The position numbers were made by a program, and so were the translations under genes. The notes under the pieces were generated by a model. The model saw only the letters and a list, made by a program, of their open reading frames with translations, was not told the origin of the DNA and did not search any database. Positions 5,989 to 13,254 of a stretch of 15,396 nucleotides of DNA are shown one piece after another (position 1 is the stretch's first letter; the number at the start of each line of letters is the position of its first letter). This DNA comes from JBDSTZ01 sp039927975 (GTDB lineage: Bacteria > Pseudomonadota > Gammaproteobacteria > Burkholderiales > Burkholderiaceae_D), in the NCBI GenBank assembly GCA_039927975.1, contig JBDSTZ010000035.1, forward strand, positions 1 to 15,396, given 5' to 3'.

Positions 5989-7731
5989 TCAGTGCTGGGC
6001 AAGCTGCTTTTTCGCGATCAGTTCGGCATCGCATTTTGGGCAGAAGGGATGGCGCCCGCCCAGGTAACCGTGGGTCGGGCAAATCGAAAAACTCGGTGTG
6101 ACGGTGATGTAGGGCAGGCCGAAGCGGCTCAGGGCGCGCTTGACCAGGCTGCGACAGGCCGCCGCGCTCGACAGCGGCTCGTTCATGTACAGGTGCAGCA
6201 CGGTGCCGCCGGTGTACTTGCGTTGCAGCGCGTCCTGGCGTTCGAGCGCCTCGAACGGATCGTCGGTGAAGCCGACCGGCAGTTGCGACGAGTTGGTGTA
6301 GTAGGGCGTGGCCTCGGTGCCGGCTTGCAGGATGTCGGGATGGCGCTTGCGGTCTTCGCGCGCGAAGCGGTAGGTGGTGCCTTCGGCCGGCGTGGCTTCG
6401 AGGTTGTACATATGCCCGGTCTGGTCCTGGAATTGCAGCATGCGCGCGCGCACGTGGTCGAGCACGCGCAGCGCAAAGGCGTGGCCCCAGTCGCTAGTGA
6501 TGTCCTGCTCGCCCCAGGTGAAGTTGCGGATCATCTCGTTCATGCCGTTCACGCCAAGCGTGGAGAAGTGATTGCGCAACGTGCCCAGGTAGCGTTTGGT
6601 GTACGGGAACAGGCCATTGTCGATGTGGTGCTGGATCACCGTGCGCTTGATTTCAAGGCTGTCGCGCCCCAGTTCGAGCAGGCGGTCCAGCGCGGCCAGC
6701 AAGCCTTCCTCGTCGTCCGCGTGCAGGTAGCCCAGGCGCGCGCAGTTGATCGTCACCACGCCCAGCGACCCGGTCTGCTCGGCCGAACCGAACAGGCCAT
6801 TGCCGCGCTTGAGCAGTTCGCGCAGGTCGAGCTGGAGCCGGCAGCACATCGAGCGGATCATGTTCGGCTTGAGTTCCGAGTTGATGAAGTTCTGGAAGTA
6901 GGGCAGGCCGTAGCGCGCGGTCATCTCGAACAGCCGCTCGGCGTTCGGGCTGTGCCAGTCGAAATCGGCGGTGATGTTATAGGTCGGGATCGGGAAGGTG
7001 AACACCCGTCCGCGCGCGTCGCCGGTCATCATCACGTCGATGTAGGCGCGGTTGATCAGGTCCATCTCGTGCTGCAGATCGCCGTAGGTGTAGGCCATCT
7101 CGACGCCGGCGATCAGCGGCACCTGCTCGCGCAGGTCGTCCGGGCACACCCAGTCGAAGGTCAGGTTGGTGAAGGGCGTCTGGGTGCCCCAGCGCGAGGG
7201 CACGTTCAGGTTGAAGACCAGCTCCTGCATGTACTGGCGCACCTGCTCGTAGTCCAGCGCGTCGTTACGGACATACGGCGCCATGTAGGTGTCGAACGAG
7301 CTGAAGGCCTGGGCGCCGGCCCATTCGTTTTGCAGGGTGCCGAGGAAGTTGACGATCTGCCCGATCGCGCTCGACATGTGGCGCGGCGGCCCCGATTCGA
7401 CCTTGCCGGGCACGCCGTTCAATCCTTCGGCCAGCAGCGTGCGCAGCGACCAGCCGGCGCAGTAACCGGCCAGCATGTCGAGGTCGTGGATGTGCAGGTC
7501 GGCGTTGCGGTGCGCGGCGCCCACGGCGCTCGGGTAGACGTGGTCGAGCCAGTAGTTGGCGATCACCTTGCCCGACACGTTGAGGATCAGGCCTCCAAGC
7601 GAATAGCCCTGGTTGGCATTGGCATTGACGCGCCAGTCGCGCTGTTCGAGGTATTCGCCGACGGCCGCTTCGACGTCGATGCGGGGAGGTGGTTTGGCGG
7701 CGCGCTCGGCGCCTGCTGCGAGTTGATTCAT
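5989..7731 (-). CDS. nrdD: Anaerobic (class III) ribonucleoside-triphosphate reductase, large part lacking the glycyl-radical domain
   Basis: Converts ribonucleotides to deoxyribonucleotides without oxygen. The 580-residue product holds the ten-stranded barrel, with LAGYCAGWSL (C91) and RSMCCRLQLD (C296, C297) as the two active-site cysteine regions. It ends in a zinc-ribbon pattern CPTH...CPKC (C551, H554, C564, C567). It stops 13 residues after the last cysteine, before the RVxGY glycyl-radical motif, which lies in the next ORF. It also starts without the usual N-terminal ATP-cone of about 90 residues. A GTG five codons upstream (7746) is possible, but GGAGA (7736-7740) fits the ATG at 7731, and an NrdR-like box overlaps the GTG. 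The order nrdD, radical domain, nrdG forms one operon. Confidence 0.92.
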   Translation of the reverse strand: MNQLAAGAERAAKPPPRIDVEAAVGEYLEQRDWRVNANANQGYSLGGLILNVSGKVIANYWLDHVYPSAVGAAHRNADLHIHDLDMLAGYCAGWSLRTLLAEGLNGVPGKVESGPPRHMSSAIGQIVNFLGTLQNEWAGAQAFSSFDTYMAPYVRNDALDYEQVRQYMQELVFNLNVPSRWGTQTPFTNLTFDWVCPDDLREQVPLIAGVEMAYTYGDLQHEMDLINRAYIDVMMTGDARGRVFTFPIPTYNITADFDWHSPNAERLFEMTARYGLPYFQNFINSELKPNMIRSMCCRLQLDLRELLKRGNGLFGSAEQTGSLGVVTINCARLGYLHADDEEGLLAALDRLLELGRDSLEIKRTVIQHHIDNGLFPYTKRYLGTLRNHFSTLGVNGMNEMIRNFTWGEQDITSDWGHAFALRVLDHVRARMLQFQDQTGHMYNLEATPAEGTTYRFAREDRKRHPDILQAGTEATPYYTNSSQLPVGFTDDPFEALERQDALQRKYTGGTVLHLYMNEPLSSAAACRSLVKRALSRFGLPYITVTPSFSICPTHGYLGGRHPFCPKCDAELIAKKQLAQH

Positions 7732-7742
7732 TTCGTCTCCAA

Positions 7743-7758
7743 GCACAAGATGTTGTGG
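7743..7758. promoter_or_regulatory. NrdR-like box 2 (proximal) of the nrdD promoter
   Basis: GCACAAGATGTTGTGG matches the published 16-bp NrdR consensus (ACAC, A/T-rich centre, GTGT) at about 10 of 16 positions, with CACAA/TTGTG arms. It lies immediately downstream of the predicted transcription start. It is paired with box 1, 31 bp away centre to centre. Confidence 0.6.
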
Positions 7759-7766
7759 TGATGTGG

Positions 7767-7795
7767 AGAATATTGACTAGATCTAGTGCCGTCAA
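7767..7795 (-). promoter_or_regulatory. Predicted nrdD operon promoter
   Basis: On the minus strand TTGACG (7790-7795) and TATTCT (7767-7772) are separated by exactly 17 bp. NrdR-like box 1 fills the spacer. The predicted start is near 7760, giving a leader of about 30 nt before the ATG at 7731. Confidence 0.65.
7774..7789. promoter_or_regulatory. NrdR-like box 1 (distal) of the nrdD promoter
   Basis: TGACTAGATCTAGTGC, containing the perfect palindrome ACTAGATCTAGT, matches the NrdR consensus at about 11 of 16 positions. It sits between the -35 and -10. The 15-bp gap to box 2 gives the three-helical-turn spacing known for NrdR pairs. Confidence 0.65.
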
Positions 7796-7909
7796 CGACG
7801 GTGGCCGCCCGTTTGCGAATTCCTTAATCCAGGTTCAGATCGCGCCGGCGATGCCGCCGCGGCCGATGTCGCGGTATCATATTTTCCAGATCAATAACAG
7901 GAGACCTTC

Positions 7910-8788
7910 ATGCCCTTCTTCGTGCGTTCCGTAGTGACCCTGCTGCTGGCGCTGGCCCTTGCTTCGCAGGCCGGTGCGACCGGCTTGCAGACCATCCCTA
8001 CCGCCACGCCGGGCGTGCTGCAGCTGGCGGCGCCGCTGGACATGCCGGGCCTGGGCCGCGCGCGCCAGCTGAAAATCTTCCTGCCGCCCGCCTATGCCAC
8101 GTCGGGCAAGCGCTATCCGGTGCTCTACATGCACGACGCGCAGGAACTGTTCGGCATCACCGGGCGCGCCAACCGTCAATGGAAAATCGACGAGACGCTG
8201 CAGGCGCTGGCGCAGGCGGGAACACTCGAACTGATCGTGGTCGCGGTCGATCAACTGGCCGACAAGCGCATGGCGGAGCTGAGCCCCTGGCCCAATCAGG
8301 CGGTGCAATCGCCCGAGGGACGCCAGTACGTGGACTTTATCGTCAAGGTGGTCAAACCGGCGATCGACAGCAGCTACCGCACCCTGGCTGACCGTGCCAA
8401 CACCGGCATCATGGGCAGTTCGATGGGCGGCCTGATCTCGCATTACGCGCTGATGCAATACCCCGAGGTGTTCGGCAAGGCGGGCGTATTCTCCCCCTCG
8501 TACTGGGCGGCCAAGGGCGAGGGCTTCGACGCGCTCGCGGCCAGGCCGGCCAGGAGCGACGAGCGGATCTACATGGTGATGGGCGAGCGGGAAGGCGCGC
8601 TCATGGTGGGGGACGCGCAGCGCATGGTGCAGCGCATGAAGGAGAACGGCCGGCCCGCGGACGCGGTGTCATTCAAGCTCGTCGAAGGCGGCAAGCATGA
8701 CAGCTTCCTGTGGGGACCCGAGTTCAGACCGGCGATTCTCTGGCTGTTTGCGCCGGCTCCAGCGCAAAGCGCGCTCAAGGCGCCTTGA
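7910..8788 (+). CDS. Secreted esterase-D-like alpha/beta hydrolase
   Basis: Putative serine esterase of the esterase D family (PF00756 type), exported through a signal peptide (residues 1 to about 24, MPFFVRSVVTLLLALALASQ then AGAT). The nucleophile elbow is GSSMGG with S171. A strand-end histidine in EGGKHDSFLWG (H263) is the likely catalytic base, and the acid would be near residues 216-230. VLYMHDAQELF at 71-81 is the usual early strand and oxyanion region. Length (292 residues) is normal for the family. GGAGA five bases before the ATG sets the start. Its 3' end overlaps the 3' end of the hemerythrin gene by 14 nt, tail to tail. The substrate is not predictable; relatives act on acyl esters of sugars, siderophores or glutathione. 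Confidence 0.85.
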   Translation: MPFFVRSVVTLLLALALASQAGATGLQTIPTATPGVLQLAAPLDMPGLGRARQLKIFLPPAYATSGKRYPVLYMHDAQELFGITGRANRQWKIDETLQALAQAGTLELIVVAVDQLADKRMAELSPWPNQAVQSPEGRQYVDFIVKVVKPAIDSSYRTLADRANTGIMGSSMGGLISHYALMQYPEVFGKAGVFSPSYWAAKGEGFDALAARPARSDERIYMVMGEREGALMVGDAQRMVQRMKENGRPADAVSFKLVEGGKHDSFLWGPEFRPAILWLFAPAPAQSALKAP

Positions 8789-9242
8789 CGACGCAATCCT
8801 GATTGAGCTCGTAGGCGCGGATCGCCGCGACCGGGTCGATGCGGCGCTGGGCCAGCACCCGCTGGATCAGGGGATACAGCAAGCCTTCCTCGCGCTCGCT
8901 GTGCTGGTGCATCAACAAGAGCAGGCTGTCGGCGTGGTTGACGAAAGCCGTGCCGTCGCGCGCCTCGACCGCCCCTGCCAAGCGCTGGACCACGGCGCGG
9001 ATGCGCTGGTGCTCGGCGCGCATGGACGTGGTGGGCGACTCGACCTCGCCAAGCACCTGCTCGAACGGGGTGAACACGAAGCGTTCTTCGATCAGGAGGT
9101 GGCGTTCGAGGCCGTGGACAAAGGCGGCCATGCGCTCGGCGGCCAGGTCCCAGTGGCCTTCGCGCACGGCGGCGTTGGTCTGCTTGAGGCACGCGTCGCA
9201 GTGCGCGTGGTCATCTTCCAGGTAGCTGGCAAAGGTGTTCAT
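8775..9242 (-). CDS. Hemerythrin-like HHE-domain protein
   Basis: A 155-residue four-helix-bundle protein of the HHE cation-binding family, likely carrying a diiron site that binds oxygen or NO or stores iron. Candidate ligands follow the family pattern: H12 or H14 (DDHAHCD), H43 and H48 with E52/E53 (HGLERHLLIEE), H78 (RAEHQRIR), and H112 or H114 with E118/E119 (MHQHSEREEG). The start at 9242 has AGGA about 7 nt upstream; the same frame stays open far upstream but has no hemerythrin features there. A TTGAC-N4-ATCAA box and a well-spaced -10 precede it, pointing to oxygen-limited induction by an FNR/ANR-type regulator. It overlaps the esterase gene tail to tail. Such proteins often accompany NO and nitrosative-stress genes, as here. 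Confidence 0.88.
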   Translation of the reverse strand: MNTFASYLEDDHAHCDACLKQTNAAVREGHWDLAAERMAAFVHGLERHLLIEERFVFTPFEQVLGEVESPTTSMRAEHQRIRAVVQRLAGAVEARDGTAFVNHADSLLLLMHQHSEREEGLLYPLIQRVLAQRRIDPVAAIRAYELNQDCVVKAP

Positions 9243-9280
9243 GGGGCGTTCCTGACGGGGACTGAGTGGGGGCAATCCGC

Positions 9281-9323
9281 ATTGTCGCTGCCGGCGCCAC
9301 TTGAAATCCTTGATGGAGGTCAA
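9281..9323 (-). promoter_or_regulatory. FNR/ANR/DNR-type class II promoter of the hemerythrin gene
   Basis: On the minus strand TTGAC-CTCC-ATCAA (9310-9323) matches TTGAT-N4-ATCAA with one mismatch. GACAAT (9281-9286) follows after 23 bp. The box centre is then close to -42 from the predicted start, the classical FNR activation position. The box is symmetric and could also act on the divergent ThuA gene at about -64. Confidence 0.65.
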
Positions 9324-9368
9324 GAATTGCCGAGGTACGGCGCGGGCGTCGCGTTGGCCGGCGGCTGG

Positions 9369-9376
9369 TATAGAAT
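9369..9376 (+). promoter_or_regulatory. -10 element of the ThuA-domain gene
   Basis: TATAGAAT lies 47 nt before the ATG at 9423. No good -35 is seen 17 bp upstream, so an activator may be needed. The FNR-like box at 9310-9323 is the only candidate noticed. Confidence 0.4.
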
Positions 9377-9422
9377 GTGCCGCAAACAATTGGCCAGACC
9401 GGCCTCGATAGGGGACATCATC

Positions 9423-10265
9423 ATGTTGAAAACAAGTGCGCTCGTCATGAGCGTGGCGCTGGCCGTCGCCTTTCCGGCCCGTGCGGACACTGTCAAGCCG
9501 ATCAAGGTGCTCATCGTCAGTGGCGGCTGCTGCCACAATTACGCGCTCCAGCGCGAGATCCTCGACGCCGGCCTCAAGGCACGTATCAAGCAGGTCGAGG
9601 TCAGCCAGGTGTTCTACGATCCGAAGCCCGGTGAACGGGCGACCCGGCCGGCGCTGCCGATCTACGGCAATCCGCGCTACGCCGACGGTTACGATGTCGT
9701 CATCCACAACGAGTGCGCGGCCGACGAGGACAGCGCCGCCACGCTCGACGCCATGCTGGCGCCGCACCGTCTCGGCGTACCGGGCGTGAACCTGCACTGC
9801 GCCATGCACTCGTACCGCTCGGGCGACTACAAGAGCGCGGTCAAGGCCGGCGACACCAACGCCAAATGGTTCGAATACACCGGCATTCAATCGTCCGGTC
9901 ACGGACCGCAGTCGCCGATTCGGCTGACCACGTCCGGCCACCCTATCGCCAAGGGCTTCGTCCCGTTCGACACGCCGAACGAGGAGCTGTACAACAACCT
10001 GACCGCCTTCGACGTCACGCCGGTGTTGACCGGCACCCAGCCGGAAGCGAAGAATCCCGACGACCGCGCCAAGCGCTTCAACGTCGCCTGGACCCATCGC
10101 TACGGCCCGAAGCAGGCGAGGGTGTTCAGCATGACGCTGGCGCACAATGAAGCCGTGATGGCCGATCCGCGCTATCTCGACCTGGTCGCGCGCGGCGTGT
10201 TGTGGGCCACCGGCCACTTGTCCGACGACGGCGCCATCGAAGCCGGCTACGCACGCGGCAAGTAG
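9423..10265 (+). CDS. Secreted ThuA-domain protein
   Basis: ThuA-like proteins have a class I glutamine-amidotransferase-like fold; many act in sugar metabolism but their reaction is mostly unknown. This 280-residue protein has a signal peptide (residues 1-21, ending FPARA) and so is probably periplasmic. Family landmarks are VLIVSGGCCHNYALQREIL (29-47), YDVVIHNECAADED (90-103), GVNLHCAMHSYR (121-132) and the C-terminal AWTHRYGPKQARVFSMTLAH. The last part ends with the usual LVARGVLWATGH. AGGGGA (9410-9415) with a 7-nt spacer fixes the start; an earlier in-frame ATG is not supported. The gene is divergent from hemerythrin, sharing about 180 bp of promoter region. The substrate is unknown. Confidence 0.85.
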   Translation: MLKTSALVMSVALAVAFPARADTVKPIKVLIVSGGCCHNYALQREILDAGLKARIKQVEVSQVFYDPKPGERATRPALPIYGNPRYADGYDVVIHNECAADEDSAATLDAMLAPHRLGVPGVNLHCAMHSYRSGDYKSAVKAGDTNAKWFEYTGIQSSGHGPQSPIRLTTSGHPIAKGFVPFDTPNEELYNNLTAFDVTPVLTGTQPEAKNPDDRAKRFNVAWTHRYGPKQARVFSMTLAHNEAVMADPRYLDLVARGVLWATGHLSDDGAIEAGYARGK

Positions 10266-10335
10266 GCCGCCGCCCGGCGCCGTTGATGGCTGGAGCCGGC
10301 ATTCGCCTCGGCCCCCGACGCGCCGCCGCCCGCGC

Positions 10336-10344
10336 TGATATAAT
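10336..10344 (+). promoter_or_regulatory. Extended -10 promoter (TGATATAAT) directly before the DUF2946 gene
   Basis: A perfect TATAAT (10339-10344) preceded by TG and one base makes an extended -10, which needs little or no -35. The predicted start falls at about 10351, which is the first base of the ATG. No ribosome-binding site can fit between them. Confidence 0.6.
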
Positions 10345-10350
10345 TTCGGC

Positions 10351-10743
10351 ATGGGAATGAAAAGAGTCACTCGCCGTTTCGCCGCCTGGATCGCATGTTT
10401 CGCGATGCTGTTTGCCGCGCTCGCGCCGTCGCTCTCCCATGCCATGTCGGCCTCGCGCGGCGATGCGCGCGCCGAAATTTGCAGCGTCGGCGGCATGAAA
10501 TTCGTCAGCGTGGGTGTCGACGCGCTGGCCGGCGCCGACTCTTCCGCGCACGATACGGTCCACCTCGAACATTGCCCCTTCTGCGCCACGCACGCCGGAT
10601 CGTTCGTCCTGCCGTCGCCGGCCGGCCTGACGATCGCCCTGGCCGACACCCGTGAATCGCTTCCCTTCCTCTTCCTCCGCGCGCCGCATCCGCTCGCCAT
10701 CTGGACGGTCGCGCAGTCGCGCGCGCCGCCCGCATCCGCCTGA
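10351..10743 (+). CDS. DUF2946 family exported protein
   Basis: A 130-residue protein with an N-terminal arginine-rich start and hydrophobic segment (about residues 10-31, probable signal peptide or membrane anchor). C44 is in AEICSVGGMKFV. The family mark HLEHCPFCATHAG (C75, C78, nearby histidines) looks suited to metal binding. These features fit DUF2946, a family often found near TonB-dependent metal, mostly copper, receptors. A TonB-dependent receptor follows 182 nt downstream here. The start may be 10351 or 10357 (MKR); neither has a Shine-Dalgarno, and the extended -10 at 10336-10344 suggests a leaderless transcript starting on the first ATG. The family function is not known; a role in metal handling is inference. 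Confidence 0.75.
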   Translation: MGMKRVTRRFAAWIACFAMLFAALAPSLSHAMSASRGDARAEICSVGGMKFVSVGVDALAGADSSAHDTVHLEHCPFCATHAGSFVLPSPAGLTIALADTRESLPFLFLRAPHPLAIWTVAQSRAPPASA

Positions 10744-10925
10744 TCCCATCCTCCCGGCTTGACCCGCAGCTGCTGCGCGGCCAGGCACCGTTGCAGCTTG
10801 TCTGTCGCGCGTCGAATCGGCGCTGCCGGGCGCGCCCGCATTGAAATGATCTGCGCGCCGTGCCGTCGTCATTAGTTACGGCTGCCGGCGCGCACGACCG
10901 CAACATCAATACAGAAGGAAACTCC

Positions 10926-13223
10926 ATGAAGTGTCGTCTCACCCCGACAGCCGGCGCCTTGCTGCTCGCCTTTTCCAGCGCTGCCCTGGCGCAGGAAGCC
11001 GCCGACGGCTTGATCAGGACGCTGGGCACGGTGACCATCACCGGCGGCCGTCCGACCTCGCTGCCGACCCAGATTCCGACCACCATCGAGGGCATCGGCG
11101 CCCGAAAGATCGAGCAGACCATCAACGCCAGCGACAGCGAGGATGCGCTGAAATATTTGCCGAGCCTGCTGGTGCGCAAGCGCTACATCGGCGACTACAA
11201 CCATGCGGTCCTGTCGACCCGGGCGTCGGGCACCGGCAACAGCGCGCGCTCGATGGTCTACGCCGACGGCATCCTGCTGTCGAACTACCTTGGCAACGGC
11301 GCCGGCTTCACGCCGCGCTGGGGTATGGTCACGCCGGAGGAAATCGACCGCGTCGATGTGCTTTACGGTCCGTTTTCGGCCGCCTATGCCGGCAATTCGG
11401 TGGGCGCGGTGGTCGACTATGTCACGCGGATGCCCACCACGTTCGAGGCGCACGCCAGGCTCGGTTACGCCAGCCAGAAATTCGATCTGTACTCGACCAG
11501 CGAGCGCGATACCGCCAAACAGGCCAGCGCCTCACTCGGCAACCGCGGCGGCCGATTCGCCTGGTGGTTCAACCTCAATCGGCTCGACAGCGTCGGCCAG
11601 CCGCTGGTGCTCGCCACCCGCCTGCTCAGCGAAGGCGTGGCGCCGGCCGCCGGCACGCCGGTGGTGGCGGGCGCCATAGCCGGCATCAACAACAAGGGCC
11701 AGGACTGGTGGCTGCTCGGCACCACCACTGGCTACCACACGGTGCAGGACCACGCCAAGCTCAAGCTCGCCTACGACATCACGCCGGCCATGCGCGCCAG
11801 CTACACCATGGGCTGGTGGAAGAACGACACCGACGGCGGCGTGAGCAGCTATCTGCGCGACACGGCTGGCAACCCCGTCTACGCCGGCAATGTCGTCATC
11901 GGCGGCCGCCAGTACAACCTCAATACGCCCAGCCTGGCGTTCGCGCCCAATCTGAACGCGCTTGCCCACCTGATGCAGGGCCTGTCGCTCAAGACCCATA
12001 CCAAGGGCGTATTCGACTGGGAGATCGCGCTCAGTCAATACGATTACCGGCGCGACCTGCTGCGCGCGCCGACCGCCACGCTGCCCGCCGCGGCGGCCGG
12101 CGGCGGGGGCCGCATCACCGATATCGACGGCACCGGCTGGCGCAACCTGAATTTGCGCGGCACCTGGCGTCCCTTCGGGCTGGACCGCGGCGCGGGCGCG
12201 CACGTGATCGAATTCGGCTACCAGCAGGACGCCTACCGCCTGCGCACACTGGTGAGCACCACCGCCGACTGGATTCACGGCGCGGCGGGCGCGCGCTTTT
12301 CCGCCTTCAACGGCAACACCGCCATGAAAAGCCTGTTCGCCCAGGACACCTGGACCATGTCACCGCGCTGGAAGGGCACCTTCGGCGCGCGGCTTGAGCG
12401 CTGGAGCGCCTACGGCGGGGAACTGGGCAACGCGCTCGCCATCGTCCGCTTCGGCCAGGAGCGCAGCGAATCGCACGTCTCGCCGAAAGCGGCGCTGGCC
12501 TGGCAGCTCGATGCCGGGTGGGTCCTCAAGGCCTCGACCGGCCGCGCGGTGCGCATGCCAACCGTGAGCGAGCTGTATCAGGGAGGGATCAATGGCGACA
12601 CCATCGTCAACACCGATCCCGGCCTGAAACCGGAGAAGTCGTGGACCAGCGAATTGAGCGCCGAGCGCACGGCTGGCAAGGACAGCTTGCGCGCGACCCT
12701 GTTCTTCGAGCGCACCCGCGACGCCCTGTATTCGCAGGCGCTCACCAGCACCGTCTCCACGGTGCAGAACGTCGACGCCATTCGCACCAACGGACTGGAA
12801 GTCTCGTGGCAGGCTTTTGATGTCGCCATCGCGGGACTCGATCTGAGCGGCAGCGCGACCTTCACCGATTCGATCATCACCGCGAACAAGGGCTTTGCGG
12901 CCAGCGTCGGCAAGCAGCAGCCACGCGTGCCGAAGTGGCGCGCGACCGGCGTGGCCAGCTACCAGCGGAACGAGCGCCTTTCGTATTCGCTGGCGGCACG
13001 CTACAGCGGCGTCCAGTACGGTCAGCTCGACAACAGCGACACGAACGGCTTCAGCTACCTGGGCTTTTCCAGGTTTTTCGTGGTCGACGCGCGCGCGCGC
13101 TTCAAGATCGACCGGCAATGGAGCGTGGCGCTGGGGATCGACAACCTGAACAACTACAAGTATTGGGCCTTCCATCCGTACACCCAGCGCACCGTGGTGG
13201 CCGAATTGAAGTTCGATCTGTGA
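10926..13223 (+). CDS. TonB-dependent outer membrane receptor, substrate unknown
   Basis: Outer-membrane 22-stranded barrel with a plug that imports a scarce ligand using TonB energy. The 765-residue precursor has a signal peptide ending AALA (residue 22) and a TonB-box-like TVTITG soon after (about 37-42). The plug domain follows (DALKYLPSLLVRKRYIG, then RVDVLYGPFSAAYAGNSVGAVVDYV), with the barrel from about residue 180 to the terminal AELKFDL. AAGGAA (10915-10920) with a 5-nt spacer sets the start. The plug does not have the opening typical of OprC/NosA copper receptors, so the ligand is left open even though a DUF2946 gene precedes it. No clear promoter is seen in the 182-bp gap before it. 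Confidence 0.88.
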   Translation: MKCRLTPTAGALLLAFSSAALAQEAADGLIRTLGTVTITGGRPTSLPTQIPTTIEGIGARKIEQTINASDSEDALKYLPSLLVRKRYIGDYNHAVLSTRASGTGNSARSMVYADGILLSNYLGNGAGFTPRWGMVTPEEIDRVDVLYGPFSAAYAGNSVGAVVDYVTRMPTTFEAHARLGYASQKFDLYSTSERDTAKQASASLGNRGGRFAWWFNLNRLDSVGQPLVLATRLLSEGVAPAAGTPVVAGAIAGINNKGQDWWLLGTTTGYHTVQDHAKLKLAYDITPAMRASYTMGWWKNDTDGGVSSYLRDTAGNPVYAGNVVIGGRQYNLNTPSLAFAPNLNALAHLMQGLSLKTHTKGVFDWEIALSQYDYRRDLLRAPTATLPAAAAGGGGRITDIDGTGWRNLNLRGTWRPFGLDRGAGAHVIEFGYQQDAYRLRTLVSTTADWIHGAAGARFSAFNGNTAMKSLFAQDTWTMSPRWKGTFGARLERWSAYGGELGNALAIVRFGQERSESHVSPKAALAWQLDAGWVLKASTGRAVRMPTVSELYQGGINGDTIVNTDPGLKPEKSWTSELSAERTAGKDSLRATLFFERTRDALYSQALTSTVSTVQNVDAIRTNGLEVSWQAFDVAIAGLDLSGSATFTDSIITANKGFAASVGKQQPRVPKWRATGVASYQRNERLSYSLAARYSGVQYGQLDNSDTNGFSYLGFSRFFVVDARARFKIDRQWSVALGIDNLNNYKYWAFHPYTQRTVVAELKFDL

Positions 13224-13254
13224 TGGCGCGACGGGCGCCGGCTAGGAGCGACCG

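Noticed and set aside
5989..5991. TGA as a selenocysteine codon joining the NrdD halves
   Set aside because: The position is not an active-site cysteine in known NrdD, and the downstream ORF has its own strong Shine-Dalgarno and ATG. No selenocysteine stem was identified. Low-level readthrough is kept as a separate finding.
5863..7761. A 632-codon open frame on the plus strand opposite nrdD
   Set aside because: It is antisense to the clear NrdD coding region, with a repetitive Val/Ala/Arg/Gln composition and no ribosome site.
8775..10841. A 688-codon minus-strand frame ending in hemerythrin
   Set aside because: Only the last 155 codons (from 9242) resemble a protein family and have a ribosome site. 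The upstream part is antisense to the ThuA and DUF2946 genes.
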